This document shows, one piece after another, positions 23,290 through 36,615 of a DNA stretch of 64,000 nucleotides. Position numbers and translations under genes: made by a program. This DNA comes from Euryodendron excelsum (lineage: Eukaryota > Streptophyta > Magnoliopsida > Ericales > Pentaphylacaceae). The stretch lies in NCBI GenBank assembly GCA_033060915.1, contig CM065379.1, forward strand, positions 39,974,818-40,038,817, in the 5' to 3' direction. Position 1 is the first letter of the stretch, and the number at the start of each line of letters is the position of its first letter. Under the pieces are notes generated by a model. It was not told the origin of the DNA. It did no database searches and worked only from the letters and a program-made list of their open reading frames with translations.

Positions 23290-24160
23290 ACAGTTGCCGA
23301 TTCAGAATTTTGATTGAAGAGGGGCCAAAAAAAATTTTCATGGTTGATAAGAATATTAAGAAAAATATTTTAATTTTTAGAGAACCAATACACTACATAA
23401 TATTTTAAATATTTAAAAATTTATAAAGGTAAAGAAAAATTTAGTAATTTTGAGAGATAATACACCATATTTTATATGAAATATCTAAAAATTCATAAAA
23501 TATAAAGAAGATTTTCAAAACTTTGAAAATCTGTGGCTCTCACCTGCCCCCTCCGTCTATTACTGAGTAAGATGATTAATTTTAAAATAATGCAATGAAT
23601 ACGATAATATTTCATATTTTATATATTAATATCAAATGTTTCTTGTACGAAACAATGTTCAAATAAAAATAAATGATAAATTACAACAATTCTGTTCGTT
23701 GTTTTATATTTTAAAACTTTTACAAAATAGTTTCATTGTCTACGGTTTTAAATATGTCTCTTTCAATGTATGACACTAAGTAATCATTCATCCACTCAAC
23801 TCTCATAAGATTGCGTAGATAATCTTTATTGCAAAAAAAACTCTCTCAACCGATATGGCTGCAAAAAATAAAATCAATACTAACTTTACAAGCAAATAAA
23901 CTAATGGATAGACATTATTATTTTTCGTTTGAACTAACTTTTGAGTAAGCCCATCAATCTCTATCACTTCTAAAAATTTATCATTAAAGCTTACATCTAA
24001 AATGTAGGTCTCAAGTTAATTATTAAGTATCATAAGCTCAAGTGGAGAAAAATTATTAAGATAAAACTCGACAAAATATAAAATAGGTCGGGTTAAAAAA
24101 AATAAATTTTTTTTCAGATTTCAGGAAGAGCGACCTCCTACGCTTAGCCCTAGATCGGTC
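23290..24160 (-). mobile_element. hAT transposon remnant
   Basis: Contains the decayed transposase C-terminus (separate entry). Sequence at 23295-23345 (GAATTTTGATTGAAGAGGGGCC) and CTGCCCCCTCCGTC near 23543 resemble the GC-rich subterminal regions of plant hAT elements. Exact ends and an 8-bp target duplication were not identified, so the limits are approximate. Confidence 0.5.
23700..24065 (-). pseudogene. hAT transposase C-terminal (hATC dimerisation) fossil
   Basis: Minus-strand reading gives LEVIEIDGLTQKLVQTKNN, YPLVYLLVKLVLILFFAAIS and VERVFFAIKIIYAIL, then a stop. After a frame change it gives EWMNDYLVSYIERDIFKTVD and NETIL with another stop. This is the hATC pattern (YPLVY.L..LAL..PVATATVER.FSAM..IK..LR). 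At least two stops and one frameshift make it dead. N-terminal BED and catalytic regions were not found. Confidence 0.8.
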
Positions 24161-24165
24161 TGCCA

Positions 24166-26475
24166 TTGACCCCACGTTATAGTTATCATAATTGAATCGG
24201 ATATTAAACTCATAAAATTACCGTTTGCAGTTTTATGGTTCAACCGAAATTATAAAATTAAATATGTCTTGATATTTACAAAGTGAATCACCTAATGTAA
24301 TATATAACAGTAACCGGATCCTCCGGCTCCCATTTGAACCAGTTTGACCGGTTAATTCGGTCCAATTTTGATTGCTTCGGCCAGGGTAGCTCAACGGGAT
24401 GGTGAGCCTGGCCTGTTGATGGTTGTTTGATACATAATGTACTTTTTGTCATGTCAACTAGTTGGATAACAAACCTGAACGTGCTAAGAGAGTGGTTAAT
24501 TACTGTCATTAATTTTAAAAATTCAGTCAATTAACCTAATAACAAAAACAAGTGTTGACGTTTAATAGGCCGGATGTAGATTGATATGGCATTCTGGGCT
24601 CACAGTATAATTTCTTATAAAGATTAAGGTTAGAGTGGAGAGAGAAAACTCATGAAAGTTTTGTCAGACGGATGGAAGAGAAACTAGGAAGTATGGACAC
24701 TCTGTTAGAGAAGTTGTTCTCGTGTTCGATATTTATTGGACACTGACATACGTGGAACACTTGTCGGACACGTGTCAGATACTCCATTCTACGTGTCTAA
24801 TTATTTATTATTTATTTTTACATTGGACACTATGAATACGGTTTGGACACGCGTGTCTCATTTTGGACATTTTATGGACACACGGGACCTCAACTATAAA
24901 TTTTAAAACTAATTGGTTCGTCGAAGAAGAAAAACAAACAAGAAGAAGAGGAAAAATAAATATGCTATGATGATGGATAGTTGATTAAATGTAATGACGT
25001 TTTAATATTTTTTGTAATTTATGACTTTATAGTATTGTGTATTGATAGAACAACTTTTTTATTGTTAATGTGTGTTAATGTGTTTATTTACTTTATATTT
25101 TTTATAGAATATAATTGATTAATTATGAATTTGTTGTCGATTAAGTAGTGAAATATGTTCTTTTTTTATTTTTAATTCGTGTAATCTTCTATATTTTTTA
25201 CTTCTTTTATATAATATTTATATGTAACATATAAGAAATATAAAAATATAGTCTTTTGTTGTGTCCCTATCGTGTTGTGTCCAATATTTTTTAAAAATTA
25301 TTGTGTTAGCGTGTCCAACACATATCATATCCGACACTCGTATCCAAGAAATCATTTTTAGAGGAGAAGGTATAAGATGATTTCTTGGATGAGGAGGTAA
25401 CTAGGTGCAACGGAGTCATCTAAGCTGTTTTTTTTTTTTCTTTTCTTTGATTTGTTTGAATTTGGACTTTCAAACTCCAAAGACAGAACATATTGCAATA
25501 ATATATAATAGCAATGAATTGGTACTATGTACGAGACATAGAGAATAAAATTTAAAAATATAACAATTATAAAAATAAACAATAAATTTTATATTCTTAA
25601 ACTTATCATTATCACTTAAAGCTAAAAATTTATCGAGAAATCATTTGAATTTTAAGTAAACGAGATGTGACTTATCATTAAATTACTTGTAAATTAACTG
25701 AACTAAATAATGCTAAATATCTAACTTAATATTAATTCAATTTTTATGTAAAAAGCATATATAAGGGATCCTTGAATTAAATAATAGCAAAAGAAAAAGA
25801 GATAATAAAATAACTTTATAGAGGCTCGTTAGGGTTGTTGGTGATAAAGTTTAGTCTAACTCTGTGTATATATATCATAAAAATTTCTTCTTAAAATGAC
25901 TGTACTATTTACTACCAAGCTTACTAAAAAAAATAAAATTGTATTAGATTTAAATAATTAAAATACTTGAAATACTTTTTATTTCCTCATTATTTATAAC
26001 ATACATCAAAATTTTATTTTATTTTAATTAAATGTTTTAAAAAATATAATTTTTTGAAGGCATTAAAAATATAAAAAAAATTTAAAAGTTAAAAATGGTT
26101 TCAATTAACCTATGAAGAATTATAAAAATTTGCATATAGGTCATTTCAAACGTTTCAGTTACTAATGCTAGATAGCTTGCCAAAAATTTTATTTATTTTA
26201 ATTACTATTTTTAAACATATTTGAAATGATGTGATTGATGAGTATTTCAAATCGAAAGCAAATTGACTAATAATAAGACATTTGTTAAATAACAAAATAA
26301 TAAAAGATCCATGATTAATAAATTTGTGACGTGTTTTTCTTATCATAGGAACTTAGGTTACTTTTATTTTTATTAAACATTTCATGAAAGACATATCTAA
26401 AAGAATTTTGATAAACTTGTCATATTAATCAAAAGTCAACATAAAAAAAAAAATTACAGATAATCCAATAAGTTC
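24166..26475. other. AT-rich intergenic region with GTGTCC-rich repeats
   Basis: Non-coding. Stretches at 24710-24890 and 25255-25350 are rich in GTGTCC/GGACAC motifs in both orientations (for example GTCGGACACGTGTC at 24753). This suggests ends of a small foldback DNA element of about 640 bp, but the arms are too diverged for me to define boundaries. Confidence 0.35.
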
Positions 26476-26493
26476 AAAAGTTGAATCAGGATT

Positions 26494-26707
26494 TTGAACC
26501 GATAACATATATAAATTTGGGGAGAGAAACTTTAGGGTTATTTTATTGTTGTTTTCTATTTATAGTTTCTTTCGAATTTGTTGATCGATGGATTCAACTT
26601 TTGAACCGATAATATATATAAAATTGGGGAGAGAAAATTTAGGGTTATTTTATTATTATTTTCTATTTATAGTTTCTTTGGGATTTTTTGATCAATAAAA
26701 ATTAGAA
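26494..26707. repeat. 107-bp tandem duplication
   Basis: TTGAACCGATAA(C/T)ATATATA starts at 26494 and again at 26601. Both copies continue through GGGGAGAGAAA, TTTAGGGTTATTTTATT and TTTCTATTTATAGTTTCTTT. Non-coding. Confidence 0.8.
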
Positions 26708-26867
26708 GGCATATAGTTGAGGGCATGAAATCCAAGGAGGTAAGATACTAAGATTGAAAAATAAAATTTAAGCAATAGTTTTTTATTTTTTATTTTTAAA
26801 TAGTTTATTTATCTAGTCATAATTTGGAGCTACAAAATTAGACATTTTGTAATAGGGACATTTATGG

Positions 26868-27267
26868 TAGTGCTTAATAAATTTTTATCTAACTATTGAT
26901 ATGATAATTTAAAAATTAAATAAAAATAAAGAGTTGAATTTTTTAATCTCAATGGCCTCATAACAATTGCAAAATTTTATACTATAGGTTTGTTGGTATT
27001 TGTACTTCTAAAAGAAAAATTAAAAGGATTTAAATACGAAATTGAATATTTTTGAATTTTAATATGGCAGTGCTTAATAAATTTGTCTAAATTTTGATAT
27101 GATAATTTAAAAATTAAAAAGTAAAAACAAAGAGTTGAATGTTTTAATCTCAATGGCCTCATAACAATTGCAAGATTTTATACTATAGGTTTATTTGTAC
27201 TTCTAAAAAGAAAATTTAAAATGATTTAAATACAAAAGTGGGTAGTTTTGAATTTTAAGGAATAAAT
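26868..27267. repeat. 200-bp tandem duplication
   Basis: AGTGCTTAATAAATTT starts at 26869 and again at 27069. Both copies share GATATGATAATTTAAAAATT, TCTCAATGGCCTCATAACAA and TATACTATAGGTTT. Copies differ by substitutions and small indels. Non-coding. Confidence 0.82.
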
Positions 27268-29607
27268 TTCTAAAATTATAAGAGAAACTTTTAAGGAAAT
27301 TAAAAATAACAATACAAATTTCCTTTTTAATTTAAAGAAGAACTTTTTAAAATTGTAAAAGAGAAATATAAGGAAATGTAAAGATAACAATTATAAAGTT
27401 TTTGAATGTTAGGTAAACCTTTTCAAAGTAACATAAGGTTATCTAAGTTTCAGCAACGATTTACTAATTCTTAATAGAAAGTAAAAGTGTTTATATTTTA
27501 TGGTTAAACTAATATTATTATGACATATATAATATTAGTTATTTAAAAATTTAAAAAGCTAATACAATTGGATTCAGTCTTTCAACATCAAATATCCAAA
27601 CGATCTATTGTGACAATATATAATATAAATAGATAGACAGCAAATAATTTTACTTGTGGAATATTGATAAATTTACTCGTTAGAATGTGATCATATTTAT
27701 TTTTTTGCTAAGAGGGAGAATTGTGAATGCGAACATTAAAATTATAACTTCGGCTGTTGCTCTTATATAGTAACGTAGTTGCAAATTCAGCAATTGCTCT
27801 GATATAGTAACATAGTTGCAGGTGTATGTTTGTGCATCTACTATTAAATTTTGAGTTTAATTTTGATGTATTATTAATATAAAGATTTTTTTTATACAAA
27901 TATAAATTAAAAAATAGCACATATTCATAAACATTGTGTATTTATGTTGTATTTAAAGTCTGAATGAATGAAACGTGTCAGCCGTCTGAAATCTTTTCCT
28001 AATCTCAGTTCAAAGGCGAATACCATCATTTTAAAAGATATTTTGGCCTATAATAATACGGCGGCGCGATTATTAATTAGTTCATTAGTGAATTAATTGG
28101 ATGTGCAAATGAGAGCTGATATGATTGGACTGGTGAGTGGACTTTAGTCAGTCGGCAATGACTAATTGCAGAGAACTCTGCGGTGGAGTGTGTAGATTTG
28201 TCTTCTTCCGGAGAGCTACATCAAAACGACGGCCATATAATATATATATATATATATGCATGCTGGGGAATTAAGCCAAGCAAATAATCAAAACTTTCAG
28301 CATTTGTTGTAAGGCATTGCTATTTCCAGTGCAAAATTTCTTGATGGCTGCTAAATCAAAATTTTAAGAAAAATATGGAACTTTATTGTGCTTTGACAGC
28401 AACTCAATCAACTTTGACAATAGGGTTTCCCCGTTGTTGTTGGATTAGAAATAAATTATGCTCTTACAAGTTCATGTGACTTAGGTTAAAGTCTCACACA
28501 AAAAAAATTTTTTAAAGTGCACATAAATTTAATTAGTATGGTTTTTTCAGCCCCAAAAAAAAAGAGTGAATGAAATGATGACCCACCCATCATGGGAAGA
28601 AAAGCGAGATGATGGGGCAGAAGATGCATTACAAATGTGGGCTCAGAGTTCAGACTGCAAGTGCAAGGTGGGCTGCCGAAGCCTCCTCCAAGAGGATAAT
28701 AATTAGGCGCCTACCATTCCTAATATATATATATATATAAAGACTTTAATATAATAATAAATCATAGTGATGTCATTTCATCCAAATAAATCTTTTGACT
28801 ATGGTTGCATATCACAATATATGAGATGACTGATCATGACCTTTGTAATAAGGACCTAGATGGTTTCATACTCTTAACATTGGTCACAAGTCGCTTTGCT
28901 CATAAAGTATCTACATATCTCCTTTTTGTTGGTGGAATTCTGACATGAATTTGGTCCCAGACCACCCTATGCCCTCTCTCCCTCTCTCTCTCACACACAC
29001 ACACACACACTGAGTGAATTGCACAGATTTTTGTTTTGAGTTCATAACCATCAAGTTGGTTTCTTCATACAAGAAGAAAAAATGACCTGCATAGATGATC
29101 CAAACATGGAATAGTAATTGTTTCTAAGAAACTTGATACCAATTAGTCACTCTTACTCACTAGTACATGTAAATTAAGCAGCTTTTGCTATGTTTATCCA
29201 TGACGGTGAGTCATTCCTGAAATTTTAGTGAGGCTTTTCTAACTGAAAATCTAGTCACTTAAAAGATATCTCACGTTCAATCTTTTTCCTTTTGTTCCTT
29301 TCTGTTTTTTCCTTCGTCGTCTTAAAGCCAATGATGTATATAATCTGGGTGGGGTTGCGTAAATCGATCATTATGCACGTGTACATTTTTTTTTCAAAGA
29401 TAATTAATACAAAATGATAATTAAGTTTACCATGAATGTTTTCGGATGTTGAAGGTACTGATGGATCTATCTAAGCATGCACGAAATCTTAGTGGGGTCA
29501 CTCTCTCTCTAATACAGTACTGATTATCCTTCCTCACAATAATAAGATTGGATAAAGGAAGATTTTTCTTGCTTTTGCTCAAATTTTAGCTCTCGAGGTC
29601 ATATATT

Positions 29608-29655
<48 letters not shown>

Positions 29656-30274
29656 AATGATTTGTCTCGATCTCTCTCTTGCAAAGACTAATTACTGGAA
29701 ACAAAACATATAAATCAACATAAGAAAATCATCATTTGCACGCGTTGGCAAGTCATTGAAAAAGTTCCGTGTATATATATATATATGCACGAGTGATTGC
29801 AACAAGCTAACAACCCAACTAGCTCTACTAATTAATTACCTAGACTATGGCATGCAGTTCCTAGTTATAATTTGGTGCATAACTTGAAAACTGTTACAAA
29901 ATTAGTGACTAGTATTACTATTGCATATATATTTTCATTAATTACTTTCGTTCGTTCATTCTTTTGTTTTTTTAATTATTTCTTTTGGGTCGTCATCGGC
30001 TTGATTATTAGCTCATGTTGTCGTTAGTTGAGATGATGAAGAGGAGACGAAGACGAAGACTATACATATGATAGAGCACTGCACATAATTTCAGCTATCA
30101 ACACGTACAGTTTCTGTGAAGACTTTACAAATAGCTCTCATGAATGATAAGAAATTCTGTTATAGTTGCAGATAATTTGATCGATTTGAGATGTGAAAAA
30201 CCACCACCAGTGTCAGATTGTGGGCAGGTCTAAAAGCCATTTCCAGAAAATTGTGAAAGGCTGAAGAAAAATGT
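27268..30274. other. AT-rich intergenic region with microsatellites
   Basis: No gene recognised. Simple repeats include (TA)n at 28239-28256 and 28722-28738, (CA)n near 28991-29010, and a (TA)n(GA)n compound tract at 29609-29655. No plant microRNA precursor that I know was recognised by eye. Confidence 0.5.
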
Positions 30275-30817
30275 CGGATAAATTATTTTTTGCACTCTTA
30301 CATTTTGTACTCAATCTCATTTTATAACTTGTATTTTTAATTATAATGACTAAACTCTTGTACTTTTAATTTGTTTTCATGTCATCCGTCCATAAGCTTT
30401 AGTTGGTGCTATTTACAACTAAAAGTTATGTAGGTCTCACGTGATCCATTTTTAAGAACAAAATTATATTTTTCTATCATTTAATCTCCCAAATGCCCTC
30501 AGCCCTCATTCACATGAGATGATTAGGGAGTATTTTATAACCCTAATTTTATTGTATGCATAGAATAACTTGATTTTTAGAGACTTTGATAGAGATTAGT
30601 GAGAAATGGGGGTATTTTGGGCACTAAAATGGTGTGAAAAATATATTTTTGTCCTTAAAAAAGGGTCACGCGAGACTACAGGGCTTTTGGCCGTCAATTA
30701 CACAAACAAAAGCTTAAAGGAGGGTGAAATCGTAACGAATTAAAAGAATAAGAACTTAATTGTTATAATTAAAAATACAAATTTTACAGTGGATTCGATG
30801 CAAAGTGTAATATACCC
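30275..30817. mobile_element. MULE-type MITE with long inverted repeats
   Basis: A 543-bp non-coding element. The left arm (30275-30440) and the reverse complement of the right arm (about 30665-30817) align over roughly 150 bp, sharing TTGTATTTTTAATTATAA, TACTTTTAATT, AAGCTTT and GTCTC(A/G)CGTGA. The right end reads GGGTATATTACACTTTG outward, a common plant Mutator-type terminus. Flanks are A-rich, so the expected 9-bp target duplication is uncertain. Confidence 0.75.
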
Positions 30818-31058
30818 AAAAAAAAGTATTATTTTTAATTTGTATATATAGTAACATGGATAGGGATGGCAATGGACTTGAAAAAAGTGAAGGTCCGATC
30901 GAATTCGGCTCGTTTGAGTCAGAGATGGAGTTCAAAATGAAAATTTATGCGGAGATGGAGACGGGAATGAACTAAATTACTCTCCTGCCCCATCCCATCC
31001 CGCTCCACACTGCTTCCCCTGCTTTAAGATTTATTTATTTATTTATTTATATATAGAC

Positions 31059-34000
31059 TGCTTCTAGTGTTTGATGTGCTACTTTGAACCATAAATGATT
31101 GAATGAGAAATTGGCTTCAAAGTGTCTAACATAACCATATGTGCTCTAATTTTTATAATAGTTATTCAAATTAAAATTTCGTATTTAAATTAAATATTTG
31201 TGACCGTTGAAAGACATCGGTTGGCTAGTGACTTTTTCGAAAAAGCACCTTAGTGTCTATATTTAGTCTATGTTTTCTCCATTTCATTAAATTGTTTTTC
31301 AGAATTTTTTTCATGCATCATGAAGTCGTTGTATGATAATACATCATATCTTTGGTTTGCTAGACACATAGATTGTAGTACTATTACTATGTGTGAGTAG
31401 ATCATCGTATTCTAGGAGATAGACATCCATTCAATCATCAGCATAATTGTGGGAGCAATTTTTTTCTTAAGAACATAGTGTCAAACACTAGCCTTATTCA
31501 TCATTCCACAATTATGAATTTCTACAGTTCTGTAAGTTTAGCATTCTTAATTCTGATTGTATTAAAAGTTATAGACACATAGCGGGGATAACTATCTTAA
31601 GACACAATGACTTTCTTCTTGATTGTGTATTGTTGTGTTTCTGTGATTGGGATGATCTCTATACTTTTGAGTTTCGGTGCATGAAGAATAGTTGGTTTCG
31701 ATATTTCTATACTGTTTCATGCACATCATTCTGCGGTTACCATTTATGAGATGTGTTTTGAATATTTTAAATCTAAAATTGGTTTTAGCTTTTAACCGAA
31801 TGGTGTAATTAGAGATCTAGTATGCAACTAGACTTTTGTTTATTTCTTTATTCTCGTGGAGAACCTTTAGGGCATGATTTTCTAAACTAGAAGAATTTGT
31901 TTGGTCACGCTTTTACTTATTGTTCATTGGTGACATAAGTTTGAATCATGGAGTGTGGAGCTCTCGCAGCATTAATGGCGTTGACATCTCATACGCAAGA
32001 AAATTTTGATAATCAAGACATCAAACTAGTTTGTTGAGTTGCTGGTATTTGGTGAACGTGTCCGTGCGTTGCAAAATCATGCCAAATTCGGCATATTGTC
32101 TCTTTTATTCTACAATATTTTTTTTTGCGTGATTATTTGGAAATTCAAAAATTTTAATTTTGTATTTCATGGTGAATTTAAATTGAATGATTTTGTATAA
32201 TTGTTTTATTGCTTTTAATTGCTTCAATAGTATGATTGTAGTGTTTTGCACGAAAATATTGTATGGGTGTTAATGGCATCTTGGTCATACGAACACCATC
32301 TATTATGAAATTTTAGTATGTTGTTAATCAAACATATATGAATGTGTCTCCAAAATTTTGTGAACAAATGGTTTACCATTTGAGAAAAAATTACATTTTT
32401 TAGTTTTCAAAATTCAAAAGTTAGTCGAATTTATTTTGTTTATACATTGACTTTTATGGCATGAAACTCATATCAGTGTAATCAGTTTTTGATCACTTTT
32501 CTAACGGTATATCATTTGCACGATTTAGATTAATGAATAAAAAGTTATGAGATTTCAATAGTTTTTCTGAGTTTGTGATTTGCAGAATCAAAAACAAGAA
32601 CAAGATAGAGAATGAAAACAGTGGTACCGTTACTATCAACAGACGAACCAATGCACTTTTTTTTATTTTGGGGCCTTTTCTATAATTACAAAAATCTTTT
32701 GAGTCTATATCTGAAATTTCAAAAAAATTTAGAAATATTTTGAAACTTCTAGAAGTTTTGAGGGCAAAGTGTAATATTATAAAAACTTGAGGAATAAAGT
32801 GAGATTTTCTAAAATTTTAGAAAGCATAGTGTAATTCAAAAATTTTGAGGTCTAAAATATAATTTCAGAACATTTTCTACACAAGCTTACTCTTTCCTAA
32901 TGATATGTGTGGAAGAGTGCGTGACTGCCCTTGGGCTCATGGCTTGAGGTTAGGTTTTCTGAGATTGTGTTCTACACTATCATGCATTTAGTGTGATATT
33001 TCGCTTGTATTAATTAGTTAAAGAATATTTATAAAATATGTATGAATGCATAATTTGATATGTAGCATTTTTCTTAATATTTTATACCATATTTTAATTC
33101 ATTGGATGTTTTAGTTGTATTTATCCTTTGTAGAATAATGTTGTTTCTACTATTAATAAGTACACATTTTTTGCTTATATGCTTGATATTTTAAATTTAT
33201 GACATAATAAATTAGGACATGTTAATTATGATACTTTGTGGAGATTGGCTAACTTGAGATTACTGCCAAAATTTGATATTGTTATTAATCATAAATGTGA
33301 GACATGTGTAGAGTCAAAATTGACCAGAACTCTATTTCATTGAAATAACTCAATATTGTTATGTGTATTTGTTGAGGAAGAAAGATGAAGCATTAGAAAT
33401 ATTTATACATACAAATGAGGTTAAGAACTAACTTAGCAAGAAGATTAAAGTGTTTAAAAGTGATAGAGATGGTAAATATGAAACACCATTTGCTCAGCTA
33501 TGTACTGGACATAATATTATTTACTAAACTACAGCACCTTATTTACCACAGCAAAACGAAGTTGCTGAATGTAAAAAAATCGAACTCTTTAGGATATGAT
33601 GAATGCTATGTTGATAAGTTCTGGATTTTTTCAGAGTTTGTGAGGGGAAGCATTGTTTTTCATAAACTATGTTCTCAACAAGATACCCCACAAAAAACTT
33701 AGTAAAATACCTTATGAATTATAGAAAGGTCGAGAACCTTCTTACAAATTTTTAAAAGGATGAGGGTGTTTAGATAAAGTGGTAGTTCATGTCCCTAAAA
33801 AGGTCAAAATAGGACCTAAAACCATTGAATGTATATTCATAGGCTATGTTGAAAAAACTAATGCATATTGGTTCTTAGTTCATAAGTTTGATGTTTTTAA
33901 TATACACGTTAACATCATTATGGACTCTAGAAATGCATCACTTTTTGAGAAGTATTTCGTTATAAAACTGCACAAGAATCTAGTTCTCTTAAAAGAACTC

Positions 34001-36615
34001 ATGATTTGGCAGCTAACCAAGATCAAGAGTCATTGGACGAAGGAAATGAGGATGAACCTAAATGTAGTAAGAGGGCAAGGATTTCTTCGTCCTTTGGTTT
34101 TGATTTCTTAACATTTTTGTTAGAAAATGAGCCTCAGAGTTTTAAAGAAATTATGTCCTCTTCGAAAGCCCTTTATGGAAATAGGCTATTAATAGTGAAG
34201 TTGAATCTATTTTGCTAAATCACACTTGTGAACCAGTGGATATTCCACCTGGTAAAAAGTCTTCAAAATACAAGTGAATTTTCAAGAGCAAGATGAAGGC
34301 TGATGGATCAATTGATAATTATAAGGTTAGACGTGTAGTCTAAGGCTACAAACAAATCGAAGGAGTGAATTACTTTGATACATATTCACTAGTCACAAGA
34401 ATAACATCTATTCGCATGTTAATTATTTCTGCTACAATGCATATTCTGGAGATGCATCAAATGGATGTCAAGACGACGACGACATTCTTGAATTGTGATT
34501 TTATTGAGAAAATTTATATGGATCAACCAGAAGGGTTTATAGTCCGTGGCAACGAGAAAAAGGTATGCAAATTTGTTAAATTTTTGTATGGACTAAAACA
34601 AGCACCAAAATGTTAGCATAAGAAGTTTGACAGTGGTATAATGTCAAATGGATTCATAATAAATGAATGTCACAAATGTGTCTATGTGATAGACACTACA
34701 AACAGATATATCATTGTTTATCTTTATGTGGATGATATGATTATAATCAGTAGTAATAATATCATTAAAGCTACTAAAAAAATACGATAACTGCGTATCT
34801 TAATTGGAATATTCTCGTATAATAGGCAGTTTAATGTAAATCATAAATTACACTTGTTCGGATATTGTGTACTCAGTTAGTAAGTTGAGTAGATATACAA
34901 GTAACCCAAGATCAAACCACTGGAAGGCTATAGTTAGGGTATTCAGATTTCTAAGATACACCTTGAACTATAGGTTGCACTATATAAGATGTCCAGCTAT
35001 ACTTGAAGAGTACACTGATGCTAATTGGATATCTAACACTAAAGACTCCAAATCCACAAGTGAATATATCTTTACCCTTAGAGGTGCAACTATTTGTTGA
35101 AAAATCTCTAGACAAACGTGTATAGCTAGATCCACAATGTAATATGAGTTTATTGTTATCAGTGAAGAGGTTGAGTGGTTTCGTAATTTTTTAAAGGATA
35201 TTTTTATTTATGGCCATAACCTGTGTTAGCTATTTGTGTACACTACGATAGTCAATCAGCAATAGAAATGGCACATAATCATATTTATAATGGCAAATCA
35301 TGATATATACATCGTAGACATTATACTGTAAAGCAATTGCTTACGGATGGTATAATATACATTGATTATATCAAGTCAAAAGATAATATTACGAATCCTT
35401 TTACTAAAGGCCTGGCAAGAGATCAAGTAAATTTTATATTGAGGGGAATGGGCTTAAAGCCTATAACTTAAAAGTTACATAATAGCAACTCAACCTAGCT
35501 GATTGGAAATCACAAGATCTAGGTTAAATGGAACAATCGAATTGTGTGTGACTCAATGAAATTAAGGAGAAACTTGTTTCACTAGTCATTCTTATGATAA
35601 AATAATTATAACTTGTAGTGTATGTTAGGATAAACTATGTTTTTAATGATCTTTATATCTTGGAAATCTAAGTGGAGTATAGCATAATGCTCTTAATAAG
35701 AAATTACTTATATGAGTGTGAAGGGGTCGCTTCTATAAGAATTATATGGCTAAGTTCTGTAGAGCACTTATGAAAATACCAGGCGTTATTTAGGGCCAAA
35801 ATGAACACAATCGTAAGAATCAAATTGTGACCCATGTGAGTACTATTATCTTAGATTATACAAATAGCTAAATAGTTCAAGATATCATGTTCACTTGTTA
35901 GCCAATAAATTCAGTAGTATTTCAATAAGAAAGGTTCAAAATCAAAAGTCACCTCTTCTGATGCGGTTACTTTCTAATAGTACTCTCTTTTGTGTTAGCA
36001 TCTTCATTTGCATTTTATCAGTCAATCTCATTCATGTGAGGGATTGTTAGAAAATTTTGTGTTTTCTTTAACTTTGAGTCATAAATGAGTGAATGAGAAA
36101 TTGGCTTCAGAGTGTCCAACATAACCATACACACTCTTATTTTTATAATAGTTATTTAAATTAAAATTTAGTATTTGAATTGAATAGTTGTGATCATTGG
36201 AAGACATTAGTTGGCTGGTGACTTTTTTGAAAAGGCACTTTAGTGTCTATATATATTCTATGTTTTCTCCATTTCATTAAGTTATTTTTTAGAATTTTTT
36301 TCATGCATTATAGAGTCGTCATATGAGAGTACATTACATATTTGGTTCACCAGACACAAATTGTAGTGCTACTACTATTTATGAGTAGATCATTGTATCC
36401 TGGAAAGCAGACGCCCATTCAACCATGAGCACCATTATGCGGGCAAATTTTGCTTCAGGACATAGTGTCAAATATTAGTCTTGATCATCATTTTACAATT
36501 TTGAATTTATGCAGTTCTGTAAGTTTACTTACTTTCCATGAGTTTAACATTTTTAATTCCTATGATTACATTAACGCTTATACACACAGTGGGGATAATA
36601 TGGCGTCCAACTAAT
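31059..36615 (+). mobile_element. Old Copia retrotransposon, plus orientation
   Basis: Two diverged LTRs of about 540-570 bp (31059-31600 and 36045-36615) flank decayed pol. The LTRs share GAATGAGAAATTGGCTTC, AACATAACCATA, TTTTCTCCATTTCATTAA and GAGTAGATCAT. The 3' LTR begins TGTTAGAAAA after a GTGAGGGAT polypurine tract. Gag was not recognised at 31600-33180. Outer ends are uncertain by tens of bases and no target duplication was found. Confidence 0.8.
33181..35470 (+). pseudogene. Copia pol remnant (integrase, RT, RNase H)
   Basis: In order: GAG-pre-integrase zinc motif (KLGHVNYDTLWRLANL, then KCETCVESKL, 33205-33340); integrase core fragments (KIKVFKSDRDGKYETPF and TTAPYLPQQNEVAEC, 33440-33570); reverse transcriptase (YFDTYSLVTRITSIRML, HQMDVKTTTTFLN, KFLYGLKQAP and VYLYVDDMIII, 34260-34770); RNase H ([20 protein letters not shown], 35010-35070) and the pol end NPFTKGLARDQVNFILRGMG (near 35460). 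Several nonsense changes (for example TGA for the usual Trp near 34273) and frameshifts inactivate it. Confidence 0.85.

Noticed and set aside
24376..24440. SINE or tRNA gene
   Set aside because: TAGCTCAACGGG matches a box A, but no credible box B, tail or cloverleaf follows.
28200..30200. Plant microRNA precursor
   Set aside because: Scanned by eye for conserved mature sequences and found none; foldbacks are simple TA/GA repeats.
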